64,000 bases of DNA, taken from positions 707,501 through 771,500 of the forward strand of contig JAKOGI010000142.1 of assembly GCA_029747015.1 (NCBI GenBank). Reading direction: 5' to 3'. Position 1 is the first letter of the stretch. Each line of letters opens with the position of its first letter. Positions 13,501-25,200 of this stretch are shown in pieces. This DNA comes from Carnegiea gigantea. Taxonomy: Eukaryota; Streptophyta; Magnoliopsida; Caryophyllales; Cactaceae. The position numbers were made by a program, and so were the translations under genes. The notes under the pieces are model-generated. The model made no database searches, was not told the DNA's origin, and was given only the letters and a program-made list of their open reading frames with translations.

Positions 13501-16500
13501 AATTCTCAATCCAAAATATTAGGGTTCTTTAGTTTAGTCTAATACTCGAAGCAATTGCATGCAATTAGATAAAGTTTTCTACCAAAAATTGAATAATATA
13601 GTAAAGATAAGTGTCAATCTAAAGATATTTGTGTTTTTCCAAGATGTGTATTCCCTGTTCTCTCTCTCCCATGATCTTTTTCCATAAAGAGCGGGCTTGT
13701 GTTGTTTTGAGCCTCAGTCTAAAGCGTAGAAAAGTGTAGGCTTTTGTGGGCTTTAAGAATTAGTTGGGCTTGACCCTTGCAAGGCACAAGGGGTTGGGCT
13801 TCAGGTTTTGTGAGCCTAGGCGTGCCCGATGCGCGCTTCTTTAAACACTGCTAGAATCATGAAAACCATATAGCGTTTATCATTCCACCACATAGACATC
13901 ATGTATATAATCTTAATGAGCATGAATCATGATTGCTTCCTTGGCACCATGCTGCAGATTTTTTTGGTATTGGTACAAGCGTGCCCAAAAACACACCTTG
14001 TGATAGTATGGAATTAGCTCTAAACTACTAAGAGTAGTCGAACACATTTTGAAGGATTAGGAGGACCATGTAATCACCATTTGACAGCTACACGGGCCTT
14101 TTTCCCAAAACCCGGGAAATTGTGTAGATGGCCTTCATGTTGAGGCAGGGATGAATGCAAGTTGTAAGTATAGATGTACATGGCAATTGTTGGGTCCAAT
14201 TAATTCTTCGTCTTTTGTCTAAAAATCCCCAAAGATTTTCCAATGGAGAAGCATAATAATCTATTCACAATAATTAGATTCGAAAAGTTCAAAATCATCC
14301 TTTATTCGACATTTCTAGATCACCACCACTTTTTTTTTGGGGGGGGGTGCCTGGACTCTGGAGAGCCTCTGGCAGTTTACCTTTACAACCTCTTCGGACA
14401 TTCTTTAATGATTTCAATAAGCATAAATGTTTCATTTGTACCATCTTGTAGATTTTGAAGTAACAAGTATGATTCAAAAAGGCCCATAAACATGCATTTT
14501 TGTCACATAAAAAGCGATCTAAATTGTTTAGAACAGCCCTACAAACCATAAAACATTTGAAGGGGCTGATGGGCAAAAAACAAAAAAATAAGGTCAGTTT
14601 GAGGCAAATTTTCAGCTTGGATTATGGTGGACTATAGTACAACGCGTCATGCAATTGTCCTGCAATTCTTTTTCTGTGTAGTACAACAGTCAAAAGACTC
14701 TTAATACAGGTCCAATGAAACCAGTCACCACATAATTCAGGGGTAAGGCTGCATCTAATGCTCCATACCCTACTTAGCCAGGACTCCGAGAAATTGATTT
14801 AGCTTAGGATTAGGAGGCCTCAAGAAGAGCATATAGTCACCAACTCACCACGGATATAATTTATCGCACATTTCGCAAAAAATGAATCATGTATAATATA
14901 CTCGTTTTAAAGTCCTAAGTGCGAGCACTCTACACTTGCAATTTTTAATCACATTCTAAATATCCCCTCAATACCTTGTAAATTATCCGAAACAACATGA
15001 AATACCATAAAACATCTTGAAGTAGAGTACACAATAAACATTTGACCTCTTCCAAGGCATTTTTCATAAGAATCCTGAAATTTGTGTATTTTAGCCTCAT
15101 TTTCAGTTCCTAGTCAGCTTAGGCACTCTATCTCCAAAAAACGAACGATATTATAGATCCCTCTTTATGATCCAACAAGCATAAAGGCTTCGATCGCCTT
15201 ATCATGCATCTTTTGAATCATGTTTTTCAGATGCCATACAGAATGGGCATTGTGGTGGCATAGAGGGCTGATTCTAAGCTATCCAAAATGGGCATGGGCT
15301 TTTATATGACATTTGAGGGCTCTAAGGAGCACACAGTGAGCATTTGAGAAATCTTACAAATTTCTAAATATGATAAGAATCAAGTATGATAGCATTCACT
15401 TACAAGCATCAACAAGCTTTAGCCAGTCTACCTCCAAAAAATCACTCAGGACATTCTACATATGCCTCCAACCACTTTCAATGAGTATAATCACTCCATT
15501 TTTACCATTGTAGATCTTCATATGGGAATTTAACCAAAAAAATAGACGTTATCTAGGTATATAATACACTTGAAACTATCCAGAATAATCTTAAAACTCC
15601 CTAAAAACCTTCTTAAGGCTGAGAAAAAAGAATCACCATTTAACAACTTCTCAAACACTTTCAAATCATCCCAACAACTATGTATTACCTTCATTTTATG
15701 GTTCCCAAGTGCTTGACTTTAAGAAGCACACCTTAAGGCGAGAAACTTTAACTTCGTTCACCTCAGTTTCCTAAGGTAATACGACTTCCTTGGGCTCCTT
15801 GAGGGGTGCACTTCAATACACATCAAGCCAAGGCACAACGTATGTGCCTCCCGCTAATATCCTTATCATCTAAGGGATGCGTGAGATGGGAAATCATCAA
15901 AGATCTGAGTTTTACTAGTACTTACCCAGACAATTCATGCAATTTCAAATGAAAAACCCAAAAATGTCACCATACTAAAGGCCAAATTGAAGATTATAAC
16001 GAATTTAAACACTAATTCTTAGACTCATCCCAGAAGATGATTTCAACAACGTTTTGCTTTTTTCTCATTTTAATTTCCAATTTTTCTACTAATGGCATTA
16101 TAACTACCGCTTACAATAAAAACTTAGAACAGAAAAGGTACAAAACATCAACTTTAGGATTTTTAGCAAATAAATGGATCTCCCATGTCCCATCCATATT
16201 GCATAAGCCTTCGCCTTCAGTCTCGCCACAGCTTTTAGAAACCTCTGGCCTCTGCACCTCAATGTACCTCAGGCCTTTTAAAACTGAAGTCCAAATACTT
16301 CTATTACCACTGCTATGTTGAATAAAAATATTTGTAATGGATCTTCACAAAACAGCCTTCTTGATACCCCATGCTAAGGGTAATGTCATACACATGCTAG
16401 ACACGTCACAATGCAACAAAAATGCTAAACTTTAGCAAAGATTTTGAAAAAACGATATGCTAAGATTTTGGGAAATTCTGGTTCAAAATTACTCCAGTCT

Positions 16501-19500
16501 ACAATTACTCTCATTTGAGCTTTTCAAGTCCAACATAAGTCAACTTTTGGCAATTGTTTATTCTGAAATCTCATCAAACTTAATGCTAGATAAAGATAAG
16601 ACTATTTTTTTACTTTAAAAAATTTGCCTGCACAAAATAATTGCAAAAAGCATAGATTGACAATTCCTCTTGCACAAATAAGGATCAAAGGTTACATAGT
16701 TTGACTAGTCAAAATTGAACGTTAAAGCATAACTATGTGAAGGCTGCAAAGTACTTTCTTAGTGTTGATGAAAGTCACTTTTAAAATTTAGAGCAAGCAA
16801 AAAAATCAATGGTCAAAGTCGATCCTAGAGAGTTGAAAGTTGAAACTGCAATAAGTAAATATGCATAATCCTGGAACATTAACGTAAACGCAAAAAACAC
16901 TTACAGTAGTTGCTCCCCTTGCTTTCACTTGATCGGCTGTCTCTAGCTGCTCCATCCGTCCAACTTTATACCTTTAATGGCAACACCCAACAGAAGTTGA
17001 TAACTCGAATGAGCACTTAAATGAATGAATACAATACAAAGTGAGATGAATCCTGGCCAAATTTTGCAGTTTCTGTTAAAGAATAAATTGGGAGGTGTAA
17101 ACTTCGAAGGGAAATTAGCTTCCATTAACAGTTAAGGCATAAAATCAGAAAGCCCTAACAAGGAGCATATATGCAACTTCATAGCTGCTTACATAGAAAA
17201 AGTCTCTTAGCCATGAAAGCAAGCAACAATCCTCCACATAAACACATACACACAGACATAAATGCAGGTTCAGTAAAATTGCTATGGCTATGTACTGTTA
17301 AGTATACTTAACCAGTGGTGTAAAGCCAGTCAGACCTTGACACAGAAAACTATGCATGGAGTGACAAGACAAAGGATAGATATTCAGCACTTAGTTGTGG
17401 TTGCAAGATACTTCCTTCGATTACCAGACAGAATGTGGATCCCGCCTAAGCATAAGCCAATAAGGTCCTAATGTAGGCAACATTACCCTTACAAGCAAAG
17501 AAGTTGTTTCCGAGAGACCTACAAAAATTCTCTTTTTCTTAGTTTTTTTTTGGGGGGGGGGGGATTAGATTTAAAGCTAGTAACGCCTTTGTGGTAAAAT
17601 TGCAAAGTGAGACAAGAAGAGAGACAACAATAAGAAGCAAAATACATACAGTACTAGTTATGTCACAAAGCATTCAAAACAAATAAGATGGTAACAGGTG
17701 CAATTCAATGATACATACAAAGACTTCTGATCACCCAAAGATTGATGACCAGATTATTTCTAATCTGTAAGGTAGATGGACCAAATTCAAGAGCATGGAC
17801 ACTAGTAGCCATTGAATTGAGGCAGATAGATAGTTCATATACATTGTCCTTAGTCACCAGAATATGTCAGTGTACACAAGAGGGAACAAAAAGCAGCAGC
17901 GAATAATAGTACTACATTCACACATAAGGGGAGAAACACTAGTTAAGGTTTCATGGACAGACAGACAAAAAGATTCTAAGTGAAGCACAGATTCCCGTAC
18001 CCTCGAGCAACCAACTTCTGAACAGCATCATCTATTCCGCTCTCAGAAATACCAACCTAATCATTACACATAAATGATTTGACAGGTTATTTTGGGAATA
18101 GCGCATCATATGGAAAAACACATACTTAAACTACCAAATTGTAAGAGAGCAAGGGATACCTGTCTACATTTCCCCACACCGCTGTTAGTTACCTTCCAAT
18201 CCAACTCCCGGTGTCCTATTTCTGCATCTATTTCATAGAGCTCATAAAATTTTCCCTATGTTAAACCCATATGAAACAGCTTAGTTAATAAAATCCAGGA
18301 ACAGAAACAGCATGTCGTCAATTTATAATTTTAATCATATAAACAAAAACAAAGCATCCTTACAGAGAGAATTTCCCCGACCATTATATGCATCAGCTTC
18401 ATGAACCCCCCAACCCGCTTTTCAGCATCTTTTACAGTGTAAGAATAAGACCAACTTTAAAACAAATGTTTCTCCTTCCGTATTTAATTTCGCCTCAAGT
18501 AACCATGTCAGACACTTAACATACATCTGTCTATATGGGAAAATAGGCCATTGACACTTTTTTGTTCACTCTAGAACACTCCCCTCCCCCCCCCCCCCAA
18601 AAAAAAAAAGAAGAAAACCAGCAAAAGGGTGGCACATATAGGCATTTTTTATCTTTGTCCAGTCTGAGCATCATTAGTAACAAGTTTCAGAAATACAGTA
18701 AGGATACTTGCTGAAATGTCCTTAATTTCTGTGATCCCCCCCCCCCCAACCCTTCTTTTCAGCGCAAAGGACATGCAAGTTACTGAATAAAAGACCATCA
18801 AGCAAAGAAACAGATAAAACAGGCAATCATTGCTATCTGAAAGCCACTAGGTCCATAGAGACAGGAACTTACAACTTTAAAGAAGAGTAGAACATCCATA
18901 TACTGACATTTCACTGTCCAATACTGTTTCTGTGAAGCTGACATTTTCTTCAAAACATCAGGTGGAATATAAAGAGTCCTTTTATCATAAAAAGGATCAC
19001 CAGGTCTCCTTCTGTTAGCATCCCTAATTCGAGAAGGATCTAGCCATTCAAATTTGCTTGCTGTTTCAGAGACCTCCAGAGGAAGGTTGTTTCCTGGCTT
19101 CGGATCTTGAAGAAATTTCACTCTTTTATTAGAATTTCTAACGCTAAAATCACTTCTATCATCAAATTTAGTACCATCTTCTTGGATTCGCTTCAGGCGT
19201 GGAACAAAGGGCCGTTCACCTGGTGTCTCCGGTCCACATAAATTTGCATCACTTCTAACATCCACTGATCTAAATTGCCCAGGCATTCCATTAGATACCA
19301 AACCAGCAGGGTTCTCAGGAGCTTTATGAGTTGTGTTGCACTCAGATGCTTCTTGGCATTCATTAAATATATCAAACATCGACCAAACATTAGAGGGACA
19401 ACCACCACCTTGGTTCCTGTGAGTGTTCAATAACAACCTTGTTCAAGAGAAGACATGAAGCAAGCACGACTGCGAATTGAGACACAATAAACAGCTAAAC

Positions 19501-21226
19501 TCCAACAGAAAGAAATATACTGCTGAAAGCCAGTTATGCCAATTCCAAAATAGGGTGCGAAGTCAATCCTCATTTCAAAAGCATTCAGCTGATATATTTG
19601 GACTAAAGAATGGAAGTCCAATACTCCAATAAGTACTGGCTCTTTATCTATTTTCAGAAATTATAGAGCAAATATCAGCCCTCAGACTTAGAGGTTAAGC
19701 AAATAAAGAAGCAAACCAGCAGTACAGCTACACTATCACATAAGTCATGAATCAATAAATTGAAAAGGCTAACTACATAGCTCAAAATCATTTGAAGCAG
19801 AATCACAAGACTCGATAAAGCTTTAATCCTATTCAAGTACTGAAAGCAAACCATTTGATCTGACGACATGGCTTCCATTATGGGGTCAACATATTGACAA
19901 CTCTTGTTGACCTACAGCCTGGTAGAAAACCAAGCCCCAGTTCAAACAAGAAATGCTAGAAGGGACCTTGCAAATCAATGACAAACATCCATAATTAAAG
20001 TGTTTAAGTTACATCATTGGATAAAATAAACAGATGCAAGCAAGCACCCATGTCCTAATTCACAAATACTTTTAAGACAAACTTTTGCTCTTTTTGCAAC
20101 TATGAAATATTGTCTACTGAGTCTATAATCATTATTCACAAACCGGCCCATTTTTAGTACTTTTTCCCTTTCATTTAAGCGTGCTTGCTGGAGGAGCTAA
20201 TAAAGTCTATGGGGTGGTACAAGTGGCCTAATTCAAACTCGACCTATATTTCGCCCTATCAAACCACCATGAGGTCCACGACAAACCCCGACCCCCCCCC
20301 CCAAAAAAAGGGTAATGCTAACCAGAAATAATGGTGCTAAAGCTCACACTAACATGTAGAGATTTTATTTTTTTTTTGGGTGGGTGAGGGTGCATGCGAA
20401 GCACAAAGGCCAATACAATACAACATCGGAGGGGGGGCCAACGGAACCTCGCACCAAATTCATTAAAGACCTCGGTCTTTAACACCAGGTTAACACCTCA
20501 TTAGCAAAGTTCACAGCAATATACATAAAAAATGAATTCTCTTAGCATTCATAAAGTCATCCAATTTCATTGTTCCAAGAATACAGCAATACCATATTCA
20601 TAATTTGGCCTTCTGTGTCATTTGTTAGCTGCATCCTTTTGGCTTTTCTCCTTCAGAGCAATCAGCAGCATAAAGCATTACACTCCTTTTTCAATACAAC
20701 AATCATAATCTTAGTACACTAACAAAACTGAGGTTTCAACCTAAAAAAAATTTCAAATCTCCTATAACAAAGGCATTACACTCTTCCACAAACTTAAACT
20801 ACCTTACAAAGCAGAAATCATAGAAAACTTATTCATGCATCAAATCACCACAAAACATTTGAACAAAAGCCCTAGAAATTGGACGTTAACGCACCTGTCA
20901 GAAGACTTTTCTTTGGCATCAACCTTGACAAACTTATGCATAATACTAGAGAAAACAGACGATTTCTTATCATCAGTGGGCGTCAAATCAGCCGTAAGAA
21001 TCTGGCGAGGAGCCTTCTCCGGCGGAGTATCGGTTCCTCTGATTTCGAGGGAAGGAACGGCTATACAACTAGCGCTGGTAGGTTTAGAAGCGTCGGCGAG
21101 GGTGTCACCGGAAGGATTATGGCGGATTCCAGCGCCATTGAGCTGATCTCTGGCGGAGGTGGCGGAGTTAGGGTTTTCCGGCGAGGGTTTCTTGAGGAAC
21201 GAGAGGATCGATCGCTGCCGATGCAT
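4534..21226 (-). CDS. MSH7: Plant-specific MutS homologue MSH7, 17 exons, complete
   Basis: MSH7 pairs with MSH2 (MutS-gamma) in the nucleus to recognise base mismatches and also acts in meiotic recombination. Exons, in coding order: 20895-21226, 18873-19416, 18160-18255, 18001-18056, 16905-16971, 11742-11837, 10122-10253, 9988-10021, 9813-9860, 9271-9470, 9045-9171, 8676-8953, 7274-7468, 6376-6786, 6175-6271, 5421-5548, 4534-5031. All introns are GT-AG, the phases join, and the total is 3,339 nt (1112 aa, close to Arabidopsis MSH7). Visible motifs: a PCNA-binding-like QRSILSFL at residues 4-11; a mismatch-reading F-Y-E in KFYELYE (about 18235-18252); Walker A GPNMGGKS (6418-6441); Walker B with signature [13 protein letters not shown] (about 5440-5480); then [16 protein letters not shown] and a C-terminal [11 protein letters not shown]. 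Intron 5 is 5.07 kb and full of diverged repeats. The donor after exon 6 (GTCTGT) is weak but its phase fits the family. No frameshift or missing key residue was seen. Confidence 0.96.
11838..16904. repeat. MSH7 intron 5: array of diverged repeats with about 300-bp spacing
   Basis: This intron contains no exon of its own. Similar modules recur in the same order: an AGCACACAGTGAGCATTTGA or ATCACCATTTGACA element near 14080, 15037, 15340 and 15635, followed by a CCCAAAA..GG, then ATTACCTTCATTTT (15690) or GTGTAGATGGCCTTCAT (14130), then a GGGCATTGTGGTGGCAT type word (12620, 15250) and CTCCAAAAAA. The same words occur in the FRIGIDA-like gene intron at 26.4-27.5 kb. Copies are too worn to delimit by eye. 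Confidence 0.55.
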
Positions 21227-21256
21227 GGCGGTCAGAGGAAGAGAGTGAAGAGGGGG

Positions 21257-21280
21257 GAGAGAGAGAGAGAGAGAGAGAGA
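21257..21280. repeat. (GA)12 microsatellite in the MSH7 leader
   Basis: A pure GA run 30-55 bp upstream of the MSH7 ATG; reads CT on the gene strand, as in many plant 5' leaders. Confidence 0.9.
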
Positions 21281-21343
21281 TGGAAGGGGGAAGAAGTTAA
21301 AAAGTGGACATCGACAGGAGTGTCAATGGGGAAAATGGGGGAG

Positions 21344-21352
21344 TTTGGCGCC
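21344..21352. promoter_or_regulatory. E2F-type site (TTTGGCGCC) upstream of MSH7
   Basis: TTTGGCGCC matches the plant E2F consensus TTTSSCGC and lies about 120 bp upstream of the MSH7 start codon. E2F factors switch on S-phase and DNA-repair genes, so the site fits the gene's role; use in vivo is inferred. Confidence 0.55.
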
Positions 21353-22233
21353 ATTTCAACCTGCGCTCAATTTTTGAGAAATTTCACCATCCTTGTTGGT
21401 TAGTGGTAAATAATATCGACCGTTGATTTATAATTTATTACATAAGCATATTTTAGGTATTATTTTAATTAAAATCTCTTATATAATTTGATTTTTAACA
21501 TAATTTATGTTAAGACTTTTTAAGTTCAACAATGTTAATTCAAAAACACTTCCACAATACAAGCCATACTCGAAAAGATATTGAAAATTTTAATTGAAAA
21601 GAATGACATAGTTATACAAAAATTTATCACATGTTATCTTTCACAATCAAATGACAATTAAACTATGAAAACTGAACTACATTTGTACATGAACGTTTCA
21701 ACGTCACGAATTATCTTTTACAATCAAATAAAATCTAATTACACCTGTATTTTAATATGATTTTTTCAACGCTTAGAACAACTTTATGTTGTTTTCGGAG
21801 CACAATAAACTACCAGTTCATTGCTTTTGACCGAACCAGGAACACAATACGTCATGTACAGGATTAGGGTTAGGATTTGGATATGGGAATGACAAAGTGA
21901 GGATTCTATGGACCATTTAAGATACTGATTGATTAATAAGAACTATTTTAGCAAATGTTCTGAAATCTCTCCACAGTTTCATAATTCCTACACTTCAAGT
22001 TAAAGCAACTGCTCCCATTTTCCCTAAGTTATCCTCCTACTTAATTTCAGCAGCTCAGCAAAAACAGGCAGCCGCTTTTTAGAAGACGAAACAACATTTG
22101 TTTGATTCACTCTAGAACAAGAAATTAATAACTTACAGACTAAAACAAGATGGCTTTTGCGGTGCAAGAAGAGAGAACTGAATCGTTCGTGAAAGGTCAT
22201 CAATATCACTATTGACAAACCGGATGCGCAAAA

Positions 22234-25200
22234 TTATTGTATGTAAGAAGATGGCTGGTAAGTATGTGTTGATGCAGCACCATAATCATATGAGCCATAG
22301 CTCCCTACATTTCCTCCATAAGAACTGCCAACCCGAGCCCCAGCACTGCTTAGACTGTCTCCAATGGTTGAATAGTGTCGTGGAGTGCTCTGAGCAGAGG
22401 CTGAAGCATAAAAACTGCCATAGGTCGACCCATAAGATGATGCAGTTGGCCCAGTATCATAGGTACCCTGGCTCGGATAGCTGTATGCCCCTGGATATCT
22501 TGACACTGGGCTCTGATTGATTGGTGAGAGAGGATTTCTTTCCGCAAACGGTGGGTATGGACTAGAATATCTCGGAATTTTGGCGGGGTGGTGAAGTGGT
22601 GGCCCACTACCCCAAGCACCACCACTGACAAGCCCCCGCTTGTTTGGAGGCTTGGAACCAGCTGCAGAAGCCTTCTTCTTATCAGCCTTGGCTTTCTCCA
22701 ACGAAGTAAGTCGCTTTCTCAAGCTCTCAAGGGGAAGTTCAGCCTCAAGCTTATGGTCTTCTATACACTTGATGACGGACTTGATAGAGTCTATCTCCCA
22801 GTTGCCAGTTTCATCCTGAAATATTAAGCAATTTCTACTGAGAAACAAATGACCCCGATACCACCACTCATGACAAACCAATAGTTATTGAGCTGAAGAA
22901 AAAAACTCAAGCATCATTGACCAAAGGGCACATACTGTTGCGGAAGAGCCATGATTGCCTTTCTTCTCTGTCCTTTGCAGATAAGACTTGAGCAGGGAGG
23001 CAGGCTGGAACCTTTCAGTCAAGCCAGACTCTGAAGCAAAATAAACTGCCTCGACTTCCTTTCCCTTCTTCACCAATTCATCAATGATGCCTGGACACAG
23101 ATTAGTTCCATGAGCTATCTTTAAAAGGGATCTCAAAGAGTCGGACTTTTCCTATAGCAACAATACATGTGGACGCTGCAGCTCTAATCCTAACTATGCC
23201 TTTCATCACAAATGCCCATGCTCACAAGGAAACAACCATTCACATGCACTACTACTGTAGTTCTCAATGATAGGAACCAACAGTTTCAATCTAGGGTCTC
23301 ATGGGACCAACACACTTGCAACTGAGAAGTCAAGGTTGCTACATTTGACCCCCACCCCCCCCCCCCCCCCCAAAAAAAAAAAAGAGCACTTCTAGGCAGG
23401 ACTTTGGGGTATGCATCTGCACTTGGACTCCAATCTCAGATTTCTCTTTGCATGGCATTCAAACATCATAGAGTGAGATTGGCAATGTCCCAAGCAATCA
23501 ACTGCGAATACACAATTGTCATAGACGTCAAGCCACAAAAAACAGAAGCTATTCTGATATAACAACACCCCCCCCCCCAAAAAAAAACAAAACAACACCA
23601 AAACGGGATCCCAACAAGAGAGGCTTATTCCAATAGATGCACAAAAGAAAAGATTTTTTCTTTTGTAAAATCTTTTCTTTTTTTTGTTAGGGGGGGGGAT
23701 TGGGGGTTGAGGGGGATGAGCTTATTTACACACGTGCACAACCCATGGAGAATCGAACTTTGGTCTCTTCTATAGAAACCCAGCACCGGACAGCTAGGCT
23801 ACCCTCAAGGGAGCCATTTTTGAAATTTTTGATTATTCCGGATTGATTATCTTTTCTTAAGAAAACAAAAATCAAAGTGTGGGTAACTATAATCAGCAAC
23901 CAGCATAAAACGATAACAAACAAAAAAAAAAAAACTAGAAGTCAAACAATTCTGTGGTCAGTACATTTCAATCCAAATAGTGATTACGGTTCCAAATGCA
24001 AGACAGTACATGAGGCGAGATCATCTATGTAGGGATTTTCACAACCTCAAACTGCCCCTCCCTCCCCCCATCCCCTTCTCCCAGAAAAGGGATAATAAAA
24101 GAAAGGAAAGGAGAGGGAGGGGGAAGAGAGATGGAAAACCATATTGCAGCCCTGATCAATGTTAGACTTTGCCTCTCATTCACCTATGTCATAAAGTGAA
24201 TTCCAGTTAATGACCAAGAAAAAGAAATGCAGGCACAATTCTGCCTATATAAAATGGCAATTAAAAGGAAAGGTATTTCCCAGAGCAAGAAAGACCATAA
24301 AATTTACCTATTGATAAATAAGATTTTATGCTTACCTACAAAGGAAAGGGGGGAAAAGGTCTAGGCGCAGTAATACATGATCATTACAATTCTGTCAGCA
24401 GACACGAGTTCCAAAAATTTTGCCATAATTTGGAAGACAGAGGCGCAGACTTGACGTAGACAAGCAAAAAGGTTGTTTTCAAAAAACAAACTGATCAGCC
24501 CTAACCATGTAGTCAAGGTTGAAAAGCCCTATAAGAAACAATCACTTGCAAGGCACTAGAACACAAAAAACAAGGCCATAAAAGACAAACCACCTGATAC
24601 ATGAAAATCTTCCTTACATGTAGTGTCATCTGTCAGGATTTCATATAATCATTTCCCCCTCTTCAGAAGTTTGTATCTAATTGAACAGATTTACCACACG
24701 GTCCAAATCGAAAGCAACTTGACCATGCACACATTCCCTACTTCAGCAGCATCACTGTCCCGCCCTCCTCTACCTCTCACAGATCTGAAAGATCAAAAAC
24801 CCCCCCCGACCCCCCCCCCCCAATGGTGCATCAAGGGAGAAAAAGGAAAAAAAAAGAAAAAAAAAGAGTAAAGAAGGTACCAGAGATTGAGAATTTATAT
24901 GAATCTTCTTGTGAAAGAACAGTCCAACACGACATCCACATTGATCAAACGTTGACCTAGTTTTAAATTAGCAATTGCCTCAGGAACCCAAGATATTTAG
25001 CAATCCAAGATAGTCAGCAGGCATTACTAGCAGAAACTTCTTATATTCAACCCAGACTGTCCCCTGTAATTCTCCAATCTCCATACCATTTTTCAGTGCC
25101 TCTCCCAGATAGATTTGATACATTGAGATTGGTCACTATGCATCATCACACATGAGAATCCTAGGCAAATGACCACTTAATGCCCCTTCTCAAACTCGAA

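Larger units (their letters stand above)
21227..22233. other. Spacer between MSH7 and the FRIGIDA-like gene
   Basis: The first 200 bp hold the MSH7 leader and proximal promoter (GA run, E2F-type site). The remainder is AT-rich and ends in the likely 3' UTR of the FRIGIDA-like gene. No gene or repeat recognised. Confidence 0.6.

Noticed and set aside
16037..16321. 94-aa plus frame in MSH7 intron 5
   Set aside because: It lies in the diverged repeat array and has no recognisable family; the hydrophobic start is probably chance.
20835..21403. Two plus-strand frames over MSH7 exon 1
   Set aside because: They overlap the MSH7 start antisense, and one ends in the GA microsatellite.
23100..23160. 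Alternative acceptor near 23150 for FRIGIDA-like exon 2
   Set aside because: It adds residues (SLRSLLKIAHGT) not expected in the family and needs a different donor to keep frame.
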